NCBI GenBank assembly: GCA_947623455.1
Contig: OX392529.1
Location: 50,487,186 to 50,551,185, forward strand
Length of the DNA stretch: 64,000 nucleotides
Direction of reading: 5' to 3'
From: Mimachlamys varia
Taxonomy: Eukaryota > Mollusca > Bivalvia > Pectinida > Pectinidae
Positions 39,291 through 50,600 of this stretch are shown here, piece after piece. Positions within the stretch are counted from its first letter, which is position 1, and each line of letters opens with the position of its first letter. The translations under genes and the position numbers were made by a program. Under the pieces are notes generated by a model. It did no database searches and was not told the DNA's origin. It saw only the letters and a program-made list of their open reading frames with translations.

Positions 39291-39524
39291 TTAGTGAACG
39301 TGTCCTATATAGTTAATTATAACCTTAAAGATCTATATCAATATACTTATAATTCAGTTTTACTTACAATTTTTATTTTCATGCATAGTTTGCTTTGTAT
39401 ATCATTTCTTTGAACATTATATGATTTCTGAATTAAATTGTTTGATTTTCGTTATCTTATTGAATCGTGTTTTGTTTCTAATGAAATGTTTATAATGCGA
39501 GCGGGCACATATTTCACATATATT

Positions 39525-39739
39525 TTGCCTTACAACCAACTATATGAACATAACTGGCAGAAATATTTTCCATAAATGATGGAAGCAAAGGTTTTCGTGA
39601 CGTTACACGTGTTTTACTCATGACGTCATATATCAACCTTGTTCAATGTGCCATTGCCGCTTCGCTTTGCAAAACATGGGAGAAATCGGCTGCGTCAAAC
39701 GTTCAAAAGACTAATGTTAACTACTGCCACCAATGTTAT
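39525..39739 (+). repeat. Dispersed repeat, left half, interrupted by a LINE
   Basis: CTATATGAACATAACTGGCA, TGACGTCATATATCAA and CGCTTCG-TTGCAAAACATGGG match 57665-57870. The right half continues at 40941-41100. Confidence 0.7.
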
Positions 39740-40932
39740 ATTATTGAAAGGATAAGTCAATGGGCAAGAATGTGGGATATCAAATTCAATCCAAATAAGA
39801 CAAAATCAGTATTGTTTACAAGGAAAAAATATCCCATTGTACCTCCAATTTTTTTTCAAGATGAAATAATTTCTAATGTAACCCAATCAATCTAAAAATC
39901 TAATTGAATCTGTACAGCTTGAGGCAGCAAGAATAATAACTGGTATGCGAAAGGAACATCTCATGAAAAACTATATAAGGAATTCGGCTGGGAAACATTA
40001 GAGGAAAGAAGGAGAAAACACAAGTTAATTTTAATGTACAAGATTTTGCATAATGCAGCCCCTAATTATCTAACTGATTCAGTAAATCCTTTTATTAATC
40101 GACCAGAACCAGACATGTATGCTATTTAGTTATTTTTCTTCCCCTATTTATGTCAAAACATCTGCCCATAATCATAATTAAAAGTTATCTTACATATTTA
40201 GATGGTCTTGAGTTCCAATCCTTATGTTACAGTATAACCTGTCTAAACCGAAACTTTTACAATTTGAAAACCTATATGTAGTGGCCTTGTTATCTAGTCC
40301 GGGCATTTCTTCCCTAATTTAATCTTATTCTGCCTTGGCAGTCCAGACTCCTGTATGGACTGGTCATAGTATTTGATCCCACTGACTTTTGCTTTGGACA
40401 GGTTGTGCTGTATCTATTCTTATACAGCTCACACCAATTATGATGTTACTATATATTTAGTCTTAAATGAAATTCTTCCTAATTATGTCTTGGTATATTA
40501 ATAGTTAACTTTTTATCTGCCAGCCAGAGACCAGATGTAGTAGGTCTAAGTGAAACCATGGATAGTGCAGCCTACACTCTGTGTCTTCTGGCTGGTCCAG
40601 AATTATATTGATCTCACAATGAATAATTAATTAGCCTAAATTTATAAGATTATATTCCCATAACCAATAGATATAACAGAGCTGCTGTATATATGTTTGT
40701 TGTAACTTTCATTTCAGTAAATATTTATCATAATTATCATTAAAAAACTATTAGATCCATTGACTGTTTAATTAATTGGCTATTTTATGACATACTTAAT
40801 TTATTGATATATATATTTCGGTATACAATTTTGCCACCAGTGTATTGTTTATATGGAGAGGGCTATGCCTGTTGCCCAATCCCTTTGACAACTTAACATC
40901 TAAATGTCAATAAAATTTGTTGAAATGAGAAA
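39740..40932 (+). mobile_element. 5'-truncated LINE insertion with 8-bp target-site duplication
   Basis: Flanked by AATGTTAT at 39732-39739 and 40933-40940. The plus strand encodes decayed RT C-terminal sequence of the jockey/CR1 type: ERISQWARMWDIKFNPNKTK, then after a deletion near 39895 LESVQLEAARIITGM and HKLILMYKILHNAAPNYLTD. The 3' end near 40905 has AATAAA. A homologous site at 57.7 kb lacks the insertion. Confidence 0.75.
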
Positions 40933-40940
40933 AATGTTAT

Positions 40941-41100
40941 TCAAGTTAGTGATATTCCACCAATGTCGTTTAAATGACGATGTAAATACAAATGCTGGTA
41001 TGGTAATTAACTTATAATTGGAGAAAATAAGAAAAAAAAAATCAAACAATTTTTCTGTAGTTAAAATGTAACTCTTTAGATTGAAAGTCATTTTTTTTTA
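40941..41100 (+). repeat. Dispersed repeat, right half
   Basis: ACCAATGTCGTTTAAATGAC and the following AATACAAA..C block match 57900-57985 where the two halves are adjacent. Confidence 0.7.
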
Positions 41101-41444
41101 AACTTTCATAGTACTTTGCAAGTTTAACGTGTACATCTATATATTAAGGATAAAGCCATTAAAAATACTTTCAGTTCTTATAAGAATGGTACTTAAAAAA
41201 AAAAGTATTCAATTTTGTTTACTAACATTTGAAAACAAATGCTTTACTAATTGATCTAAAAACATGTTGCTCAATTAGCTGATAGTGACTATTGTCATTC
41301 ATATTCTGAGAATCAATTTGTATTTCTAACACTATACTGAAAACTAAATTTCCTAGTATAACACTTTCGAGTTTATTTCAAGGATGGAGATAAATGCGAA
41401 GAGAACAATGCATGTACACTCTGTTAGCTAAGTTGGGTTACAAT
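41101..41444. other. Intergenic: no feature recognised
   Basis: AT-rich; no supported frame. Confidence 0.45.
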
Positions 41445-42105
41445 AATGTAGGTGCGGGTAGAAATAATAAACTCTTCTACATCAGCTGCTTACCTCAATC
41501 TCTACTTAAACTACGACCAACATGGACAGATTACTACTAAGCTATACGATAAACGTGATGATTTCAATTTTCCGATCGTGAACTTTCTATTTCTTGATAG
41601 TAACATCCCTGCTTCTCCAACCTGTGTTTACATGTCGCAGTTGATTCGATATTCTAGGGCTTGCGCTAGATATCGGGATCTTCGTGATCGATGTCGACTG
41701 CTGACAAACAAACTAACAACACAAGGATTTGAGTGATGCAGGTTAATCAGAACTATGGGCAATTTGATGGTCGCCATCTTTGTCTCATTCTGTATCGTTA
41801 GGTGATATAAAGATGGACGTTTTTGAGTATGCTCATTAGGGTGTTTAATTGTTGTGATTGACAACGATTTTCGGTTCTCATTTTGAGAACTTGATGTTTA
41901 CATGGATGTGACAAAGATATACATGGCGGGTGTCGTCGATGAAGCAGAAGACGCTTACTCTTCCGGAACACCTGGTCTTATTCTCTTGTACTTTTACAAG
42001 AGTCTCCATGTTAATCTTTCATTTGTTCATATTATGCCCCTGATTTAATCGATTTTGAGTTTGAATTATGATTTTGTTAACGCTTTGGTATTCCCTTATT
42101 GTCAC
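41445..42105 (+). mobile_element. RT-family fragment with full 3' tail (best plus-sense copy)
   Basis: Encodes [46 protein letters not shown] and [15 protein letters not shown], then a stop, followed by the tail in full: GATGGACGTTTTTGAGTATG, GGCGGGTGTCGTCGATGAAG, CTCTTCCGGAACACCTGG and GATTATGATTTTGTTAACGC. Confidence 0.7.
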
Positions 42106-42856
42106 GTACCTCTAAATGAAAATGAATTAAACGCTTGTCCGTAAATTTATAAATAAACAAAACAAATCGTCAATCAAAACCACCATACAGTCAGCATCAG
42201 TTGCTGTTTCATATTGATATTTGATTGATATCATCGTATATTAATCACTACAGAATTGTTTTAGGCTCAGTGTTGCAATACAGATAATATAAAGTGTAAA
42301 GAATTCAAAATATGTAAAGTAAAGTAAACAATTTCTTACATAATTATACATAGAATGTAGAACAAAATTATGGATAAGAAGTAATTTTGCTGTAGACAAG
42401 AAATGAAATATGCGAGTTATCTCGCTTTGCATTAACAAAAAATTGTCTTATATGGTTATGCTTACATTAAAATACTCCTTGCAAAACAATAACATTCAGA
42501 CGTTCATCATTATATTTTTTCATTCACCACCAGGCTCTGAAATCTGAACTTTTTTTTGATTTTTTTTTTTCCGGAAAAAATCCTTTTTAATATCAGAATG
42601 AGATAACATTTTAATACATACCCTTTGAAGGTCAGCACTGGTAAATCTGTTATTAACGATTTAGTTATTTTTAAAATTCCGTCTCTCTTGGTAAACTTTT
42701 CAGTGTTTATCGACTTCAGGTCGTTTAATATGTTACGTTTGACGTTGTATAACGTCGATTGCTCTTTCAATAGATATAAGTATTTGTATGTCTCCATGTT
42801 AATTCATTGATTGTATTGCTGAAGTGAAAATAATATAAAGAGACTATTCCTCGGTT
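42106..42856. other. Intergenic: no feature recognised
   Basis: AT-rich; no supported frame. Confidence 0.45.
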
Positions 42857-42961
42857 TCCCGGTTAAATATCGAATATATATCACGAGTATGGCAGTTTTT
42901 TTATATTTTAATATTTAAAACTGCCATATAAGTGAAATATATTTGATATTTATTGGGAAAC
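42857..42961. repeat. Foldback repeat
   Basis: TCCCGGTTAAATATCGAATA, GAGTATGGCAGTTTT are inverted as AAACTGCCATATAAG and AAATATATTTGATATTTATT, ending GGGA. Confidence 0.6.
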
Positions 42962-44517
42962 AATTGAATTTTCTTGTTATTTCATTTTCGAAATTCCCAA
43001 AAGTCTGATTTCATTTTTAAAATTTCTGGTTACAAATGATCAGGACGGAGTGCCTAATGCTTATTGAATATTAATACGCCACAGGATGAAGTTCTATTTT
43101 TGGTTCTAAATATAGTAAAAATAAAAAAAAAAACATATTAATACAATCAATAAGATATCTATTAATTTCCAAAATACTATAAAGGTTTCTAATTTCATTT
43201 CCTTACTTTATATCATTTGATTCTAGAATAACAAAAAAATAGTACACAACTAGTGCGCAATTATATCGGACCAAAACTTCTATCATCACTACTGATAGTA
43301 TACAATTTCTTATATCATCACTAGAGATGATATAAGCAGTGATGATATAAGCTTTATCAAGCTTATATTTTGTGATATTTCACTGTTAAAAATGTAATAA
43401 AACGGTATTTTATTACGTAAAATGACCAATGTTATTATTTTGTTCGACACAACATTGCTCAAATAATATTACCTTATTTTATTTGAATGGAAAAAAGTGT
43501 ACAATATGATTATATCGCTTACAGAATGTTTGTTATGGATTAACTTTTTTCATTAAATTACACGAAATTTCATTCGAGGCGATTGGATAATGTTTGAACA
43601 AGAATATGCTTTAACATGATTTCATAATAAGTGCTGACTTTTTCTTTCCGACATCTACTTAACATCAAATATGGATATATGTGAAAACTGCATGTTTTAC
43701 TAGATTCGCAACAATTCTAATGACTAGAAACGGCTCATATGGTCTTTACACTGATAATAATTTTGTTCAATTTTGTGTCGTGTGCATTGTACGGGAAAAC
43801 AAATAAAAAAGAACGGCATTCATATTTTTAAATAGTTTTATTATATAAAATCAGGTGTATGTTATTGTCACGTTGGTCGGCATCGACCTTCACAATTGTA
43901 AACAAACACCAAAAACAAAAGATAAAAAAAGATATGCAAGGTTGATGATGATGATGCTGTTGTACTTTCGAACGTCAAATATATAAACATGTATCTGTTA
44001 AGTCATTAATGTTATTGTTTTTGGTCTACTGGTTGTAGGTACTATTGTAAAAATATAAACAAACTGTCGAAGCAAAAGTGATCAGTACAAGTAACAAAAA
44101 AGTAACGTACAATGTATTTGTAAATTGACAAAAATCCGCTTATAGTTTCATGGCCCATTTTTACCTTATTAAAAAAAAATAGATAGCAGTAAAATTTAGT
44201 ACTAACACAATAGGTCAATTATACTACAGGTATGTTGACCGGCAATGTTAGCACCTGTGATGAAGGTTCAACTGAAACAAACAAACAAACAAACAACAAA
44301 CAGTTTGTTGTAACCTGCAATAAAATCTTCACGCGCCTAGAATACATAACGCCATTGGGCAGCTGTTCTAGAAAGTTACACTTCAACAAAGATATATAAA
44401 TAAATATTAAAAAAAACCCACAACGGTTCGTGTTTCCGTTAATTGTAAGATAATTATGCATGATTCAATGTTAAAACATTATATTAATTATAGAAAAGGC
44501 GAAATACCTTTGACAAA
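42962..44517. other. Intergenic: mostly unassigned
   Basis: AT-rich. A small hairpin cluster of ATATCATCACT / AGTGATGATAT type lies at about 43283-43355 and an (AAAC)n run at about 44276-44297. No supported coding frame. Confidence 0.45.
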
Positions 44518-44672
44518 AAAAAAATCAGAGAATACGTACCAAAGCGTCAACAAAACCATAATCCGAACTCAAAATTGATTTAACTAGGTGCAAAATAGAA
44601 ACAAAGGAAAGATGTACATGGAGACTCTCGTAAAAGCACAAGAGAATAAGACCAGGTGTTCCGGAAGAACAC
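44518..44672 (-). mobile_element. RT-family 3' tail copy
   Basis: CCAAAGCGTCAACAAAACCA, GGAGACTCTCGTAAAAGCAC and ACCAGGTGTTCCGGAAGA in minus-strand sense. Confidence 0.7.
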
Positions 44673-45595
44673 AAAAATACGTCCTCAAACACAATGTTTC
44701 CATAGAAGACGAAGACAAACATCATTACACGTAGAATACCGAAATCACTTATGTAGAAAACATATGTTTTATCATATAATACAACAATACATTTTTACCA
44801 ATATAATCATCCTTATAGTATAAATTACACGTTTTCCTTTAGCGTTAATGAGTTTACAGAGTGGCATTATTTACAAACATTTAACAAATATATCTTCAAT
44901 AAACTGAAACACTGAAAATAGCACGCGATTTGACTTTGTACGTTTTTGATTATTTACATATTTCTGTTGACAAAGACATTGTTCAGTTTCGTGGCAATCA
45001 TGAAACGTAAAATGTACAATGATATGCATCACAATGGAAGATATAAGTAACATATTTTTTTATAAAGACATTTTTAAAAGACAAAATGCACGTACATACA
45101 CAGTAGAACAACGTCATCTCGAAGTCGTGTAACTCGAAACCCCATTTAACTCGAACTATTTTGCCGGTCTCAGCGAGGCTTTACAGCTAGCATTTAAACT
45201 CATGAAACTCGAATACTGGGATAAATCGAAGTGTTCCTATGTTCACATCGACTTCGCAATATTTAGATTTGACTGTATATACGGATTGCCCAATGTCCTT
45301 TTATATTACCATATAAACGTAGTTTTATTACATGCTACTCGACAATTGTGACGTCATACATAATTGATATCTTACTACAGAAATTGATATTCCAATGCAA
45401 TTCACTTTGGTACATTGATATCTCATTTTTTTCGTAAGGTGACATACATCTCACCTTAGTCTGGTGACATCATACATCTTGTTGCAATACAGGTGTTTTA
45501 CAACACAACTCTACTAAACACCTACCATTCTACCCTTCTAGCTTCATTATAATATATCATTGTTCAGCTTATACAGAACTCGTTGAATTTTACTT
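44673..45595. other. Intergenic: no firm feature
   Basis: AT-rich. A possible decayed TIR element with ACTCGAA motifs lies at about 45100-45275 but its ends do not match. Confidence 0.4.
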
Positions 45596-45812
45596 CTAAA
45601 TTAATAAATTAAAGGGGTTTAACGCACCTGACCCTTCTGCTTCTTCATTAGTTTAAAACTTTTGGATTCCTACCTTTTGGCCTCTAGCATCACTGAAGAG
45701 TCCTAGGAGGACGAAACAGCTGTATAATGCAGTTTAATTCATTTTTTCGGCATACTGTATATATTACTAAATTTAAGAGGTGCAGCATATATGTGTGTTT
45801 CATCATCAAGAT
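45596..45812 (+). repeat. Hammerhead-bearing repeat, plus sense, intergenic
   Basis: Inverse order of the array unit: AATTAAAGGGGTTTAACGCA, GGATTCCTACCTTTTGGCC, core, TTTTCGGCATACTGTATATA, GAGGTGCAGCATATATGTGT. Confidence 0.8.
45687..45730 (+). ncRNA. Hammerhead ribozyme motif with intact core (plus strand)
   Basis: GCATCA, CTGAAGA, stem II GTCC/GGAC with loop TAGGA, GAAA, stem III ACA-GC-TGT, A, TAATGC. All core bases are present; stem I has one C-A mismatch. Predicted cleavage is after GTA at about 45724. Confidence 0.75.
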
Positions 45813-47395
45813 GACATCATCTTTGAACTTTTACATATTTTTGTTATCATGTCATTATATTATCCTATATCATTTGTATTATTTGTGTATGCCATTTTGT
45901 GTATACATAACTACATTGTAATATAATTCATTGTGCTTCTTGTTCATCATTTCCTCTTTATATATTGTGAACTTCAAATGTCACATCAGTTAACACGATG
46001 TAACTCTTCAACGTGAACAGCTGAATAGAAACAAATGGTCTAAATATGGGATAAGGGTTATGGGTATAGTTGATGGATATACAAGTAGCAAACGACTCAT
46101 GACTGTGTTCCTTTTAGGTACTAATAATATATTTGATTGACCTCGTAACCTAAGTAGCATTTACAGTTTCAGCATCGTCTAAGATGCCACCACAATCTGA
46201 TATATACGGTTCTGACAACATCCCTAAAGAGGTCATGTTCTGGTGACCTTTGTCGCTTCTTTACTACAAAGTAAGTAGAATTATTTAATTGATGACAGTT
46301 GAAGCTGTCATCGGCAGCAAGTCATTTCGTCACAATATTACAAATTAGCTTGTTGTGACGAAATGACTATAGGATTATGCAAGCTTTTTCGCCCACAAAA
46401 AATTACACTATTTAACAGCGGTAATGGTATTGGCTGACACAAAAAGTCACCAGCACATGACCCTTAGTGGATATTGCCAGATTCTTTATATGCTATGAAT
46501 AATGGAGCGACAATGGATCTGTATTTAAATCAGATTGCATTAATCACCTTAATGATCTACATTTTGTATGAACTTAAATATTCAATTAATTTTCTCAACT
46601 TGTACATAATAGTTTTTAAATTAAAGCAAAAGACTCAAAATTATATTGAAATTGATACAGATACAGTTTTTAGAAAGGATTGTGGTCTCTCCTTAAATGT
46701 GATTTGTTTAAAGATATTTCTATATAAAGAAAATTACAAGAAATTCAGATTTTCAAGATTTGAAATATGTAACGTCACTCATCCTTTGTAACACCAAAGC
46801 GAGTCATATTAGATGATTACATTTGCAGTAAAAATATGTCACAGGTGTATTCACAATATACAATGGTAGCCACATCATAAAAATATTTTGTTTAGTATAT
46901 AAACATGTCAAGTAACAAAATAGGGCAGACAATGACTTAACCGTCTTACCATATCACGATAACGTAATACATACTATTGTTTGGTAATTATACTGTACCA
47001 GTATGCAAATATATATGTTTCATCCATGCTACAACCGTATGGACCTTCTGAAAAATACGTTTATTCGGTATCATTATTTCTAACCTTTTTATGACATGCG
47101 TGCAACAACACACACTGCTATCTTTATAAAAGATTCAAGATGCAATTGGCACCACTACATCGCTTTCACAGTGACTGTTAATTTGGGTTTGACGTTTTTT
47201 TTGTTAGCTGTCTTAGTGACAAGTCAACGCTGCACATGTGCATCAAGGTTGCGAAAATGTATCTATGTTTCAACATGATATCTTCGCAGATGTGTCGAAC
47301 CTGTGAGTCTTTGCGAAATGCAACGCGTGTTCTATTTTGGTGCCCTTTGTTGGTGGATATTAAGCCATCATTTCACAATTATACATATTGACCTC
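45813..47395. other. Intergenic, downstream of the CCN gene
   Basis: Two clean hairpins, GATGACAG/CTGTCATC at 46291-46312 and AGTCATTTCGTCACAA / TTGTGACGAAATGACT at 46320-46368. The part next to 47395 should include the CCN 3' UTR; no canonical polyadenylation signal was identified. Confidence 0.5.
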
Positions 47396-47668
47396 TTAGA
47401 CTCCATTCCTCCTTCTTCTTTGACATCTCCGACTGCACATGCACCTTTTGATCCAGGCAAACTTAAAGTATGTGTGTCTTCCGTCATCGCACCGGAACTC
47501 TATGTCACGAGTCTGTTGCCTTCTGGGATAGCAGCAACGGTTATCTTTGCAGGTGGTACAGAACTTCATCCGGAACGGTTTGATGCTCGTGCAGTTTTGT
47601 CCCTGTGTCTGGTACTCGATGTGACGTCTATGTCTTGTCCGTGTTGTGGGTGTGCATTTACTCCGTCC
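47396..47668 (-). CDS. CCN gene exon: C-terminal cystine knot (CT) and stop
   Basis: Acceptor GATTGTTACAG, phase 0; 90 codons and TAA. Encodes GQNCTSIKPFRMKFCTTC, NRCCYPRRQQTRDIEFRC and IKRCMCSRRC, the CT-domain cysteine pattern of CCN proteins, then a basic end QRRRRNGV. The usual free-standing cysteine before the knot is represented by SKC near the exon start. Confidence 0.88.
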   Translation of the reverse strand, partial: GRSKCTPTTRTRHRRHIEYQTQGQNCTSIKPFRMKFCTTCKDNRCCYPRRQQTRDIEFRCDDGRHTYFKFAWIKRCMCSRRCQRRRRNGV

Positions 47669-50600
47669 CTGTAACAATCCACCACAATCGATAAATATCA
47701 AAAACATATCATTATAAAAGATGCATTGATTAGGTTGCCTTACAAGCATGAGCTGTATGGAATTTTCATGGAGCTCAGTCGGTATAGCATCGGACTGGAG
47801 AGCCAAGGCTCGCGGGTTCGAGCCCAAGCGACGGCATCATCTTTATCATTTTTCCTCGTCCTAATAAATATTGGTGCCAAGGACCCTCCTCTTTTTCAAG
47901 GAAGGAGAAGCCTTGACTGGGAGTCAAAAAACATTGGTTGGAGATTTAAAAAAGGGGCTGGGATAGTGAATTTAATTTAGTTGCCTCAATAAGCCTGAGC
48001 TGTAAGGGATTTTTCTTAAGCTCAGTGGTTGAGCTTCGGACTTGAGAGCCAATGGTCACGGGTTTGAGCCCCAGCGACGAAACTATCTTTATCAATTTTC
48101 CTCGTTCTGTTACATCATTATCAAAAGCAAAGAGGAGCTCTCTGGAAAAAATACAAATGACCCAGAAATGGCTTTGAGCTAAATGACACAATCATGAACA
48201 CAAACCAGTCGTGTTATAAAGTAGTTGCAAAAAGAACGAAAGCAACAGCTGCTCCTTCTTTTCGATTCGCCAATGAAACTCTCATGTCAGAGATGATGAT
48301 AAAAATAAACAGGATATCAAAACAAAATTTTTGGGTTGGTCTTTTGTGTCATATTTATTTTTAGTTTCCGGAGAAATACTACCGACCTACGGCCAGCACC
48401 TGCCGACTGCCCCACGCCTTAAACCCGTGATCCATGGGTGGAGGGCTAGTGGAAGAAGAAATGTCTGACACCTTTACAACTTGGCTAACGCGACCTCCGA
48501 CCCCAGGTATAAAAGGATTTTAATAAATGTCTTCATGTCTGACATAATTTATGCGTTATTTTGTTTCTATGTTTATTTTTTTTGTTTTTAATGCTATTCT
48601 GGTGTATTCCTTTTTCAAATGTACATTGAAAGTATCAGTATGTGTTAAACAGAAGGATTGGAGGGTCGTGCAGTGTATATATAGTACACCTGTCTTTCAT
48701 CAAGACGCGCAGATTTCGATTTCTCGATAGTATATACATAAAGAAAATATAAATGGGATCACATGGGGTCAGACTACATGTTCCTTGTACACCAGTTCCT
48801 GGATTCTAAGGCAAAAGAGATTCATTGATATGAATTAGAATCAACGTTGTCATAATTTATAAAAATAAATATGTATTTCAAATATATATATTTCACGAAG
48901 GAGAAAACGCTTACTATTCACGAACACACAGTATTATTCTCTCGTACTTTTACAAGGGTCTCCGTGTAAATCTTTCTTGTTTACATATTTTGCCCCTAGT
49001 TTAATTTATTATGAAATCGGATTACTGTTTTGTTGACGTTTCGGCATTCTCTAATTTCTTTTTCAGATTGAGTATATAACATTGGCTTGACATAAAATAT
49101 GACTTCTTAACAGAGTAGAATATATCGCAAAGCGTAGAAATACGAGAGATTGGTAATTATTAAACACTGCATAATGCATCAAGTAAGAATGATTCGGCTT
49201 GAACACGGAATAATTTGAGACACCATTGTGACAATGAATCAAATGAAACAGGAATCCATGTGTTTAGGCTACGGCACTTCAACTGCGTTCGAAATTTTAA
49301 AAGAACGATGTGTTGACAGAAAAGGAAAGGACATCTGAGAGATAAGATAATTTATTGTATTAACAAACATATTAATAGAAAAAAAGTGGAGCTACATTCC
49401 ATTCGTCAATGTTATTGAATTTAAGATTTGGTTTGCAATCGCATATGATTATTAATTTTTTTGATAGTGATTGATGAGTAAACAATCGCTGCTACGAAAT
49501 ACTTTCCTATATCATAATTGTTTTATCGCATTGTAATCATTAATATTGAAAAACGAGCCAGCACTTTATTGTCAAGAACTTGCAAAAATTGTGACAAATT
49601 ACTGTAACGCGTAACTTGATTTAAATAAAGGTGATGGATATTTATATTTAAATGATGTGGGTCTCTTTGACCGTCATCAATTTCAATAAGGAACGAGAAT
49701 ATTGTTCTCATTGTGCAGCTTAATTAGAATTGTTGTTTTTTGTTCTAAACACGTCCTGACTGCAGGAAAAAACTCCAAATTTGCACTGAAAATGCAATAA
49801 ATATTTATGGTGTTTTAAATTAATTTGAAAACAAATTAACTTTTTTTCTAACAATTAACAAACCCGTAATGACAATTTCTAATGTATGTTAATCGAGTTC
49901 TAAAAACATTAAACACCACGAAGAAATACATCTCACACTCAGAACAAGGCCAATTAGCGAACGTTAGGATTCTACTGAAATTGTAGACAAGTTTATCACC
50001 AAGCTAATCAATAGTTACATATGAAGGAGAACCAGACGTTCTCTCGAGGTATTACGGGAAAAAACGCGATGCGTGATAAAAAGAAATATACCGTAATATT
50101 ACACCGTGTGAAAGGAAAATTATATGCTTGAAGCATCCCTGTGCCTGTCGGTAGAACGAACGATCCACGGCTGGCAAATTCTCCATTTTGATAGACATTA
50201 TGAATGTTACGTAATACAACTCGACATGAATCCATAGAACTGATGTAAAGAGATGCTATTTTGTTCGACGCAAAATGACAATTTCTGCTTTATCAAAGGG
50301 TAGTGTGACAAATATGTCGATTGTAACACTGTCACAAAGTATTAAGGCCAATGGCAGACAAGTACATGGACATTCCTTCTGAAACAACTTTCTCCTTCTT
50401 CATGTCTACCTTATACAATCTCACTTGTGGCCTTTCGTTGAGCATTTGCACTTGTGAGGAAGGCTATTGGTTCTGTCCCAAGTTCGTGGCATACCAGAGT
50501 CTCTAACAATGGTAGCTACTACTCCCTGTGAAGAAGGCTATGGGTTCTGTCCCCGGGCCGAGACATACCAGAGTCTCTAACAATGGTAATTACTACTCCT

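Noticed and set aside
39620..39895. Single continuous 91-codon gene
   Set aside because: The first third is dispersed-repeat sequence and the rest LINE RT; the frame crosses the insertion junction by chance.
45095..45275. pogo-type MITE with ACTCGAA motifs
   Set aside because: The left end resembles such elements but the right end does not form an inverted match, so it is not supported.
47750..47835. tRNA gene
   Set aside because: A- and B-box-like motifs are present but no acceptor-stem pairing, and a second diverged copy with the same 3' body lies 247 bases on, which fits a SINE.
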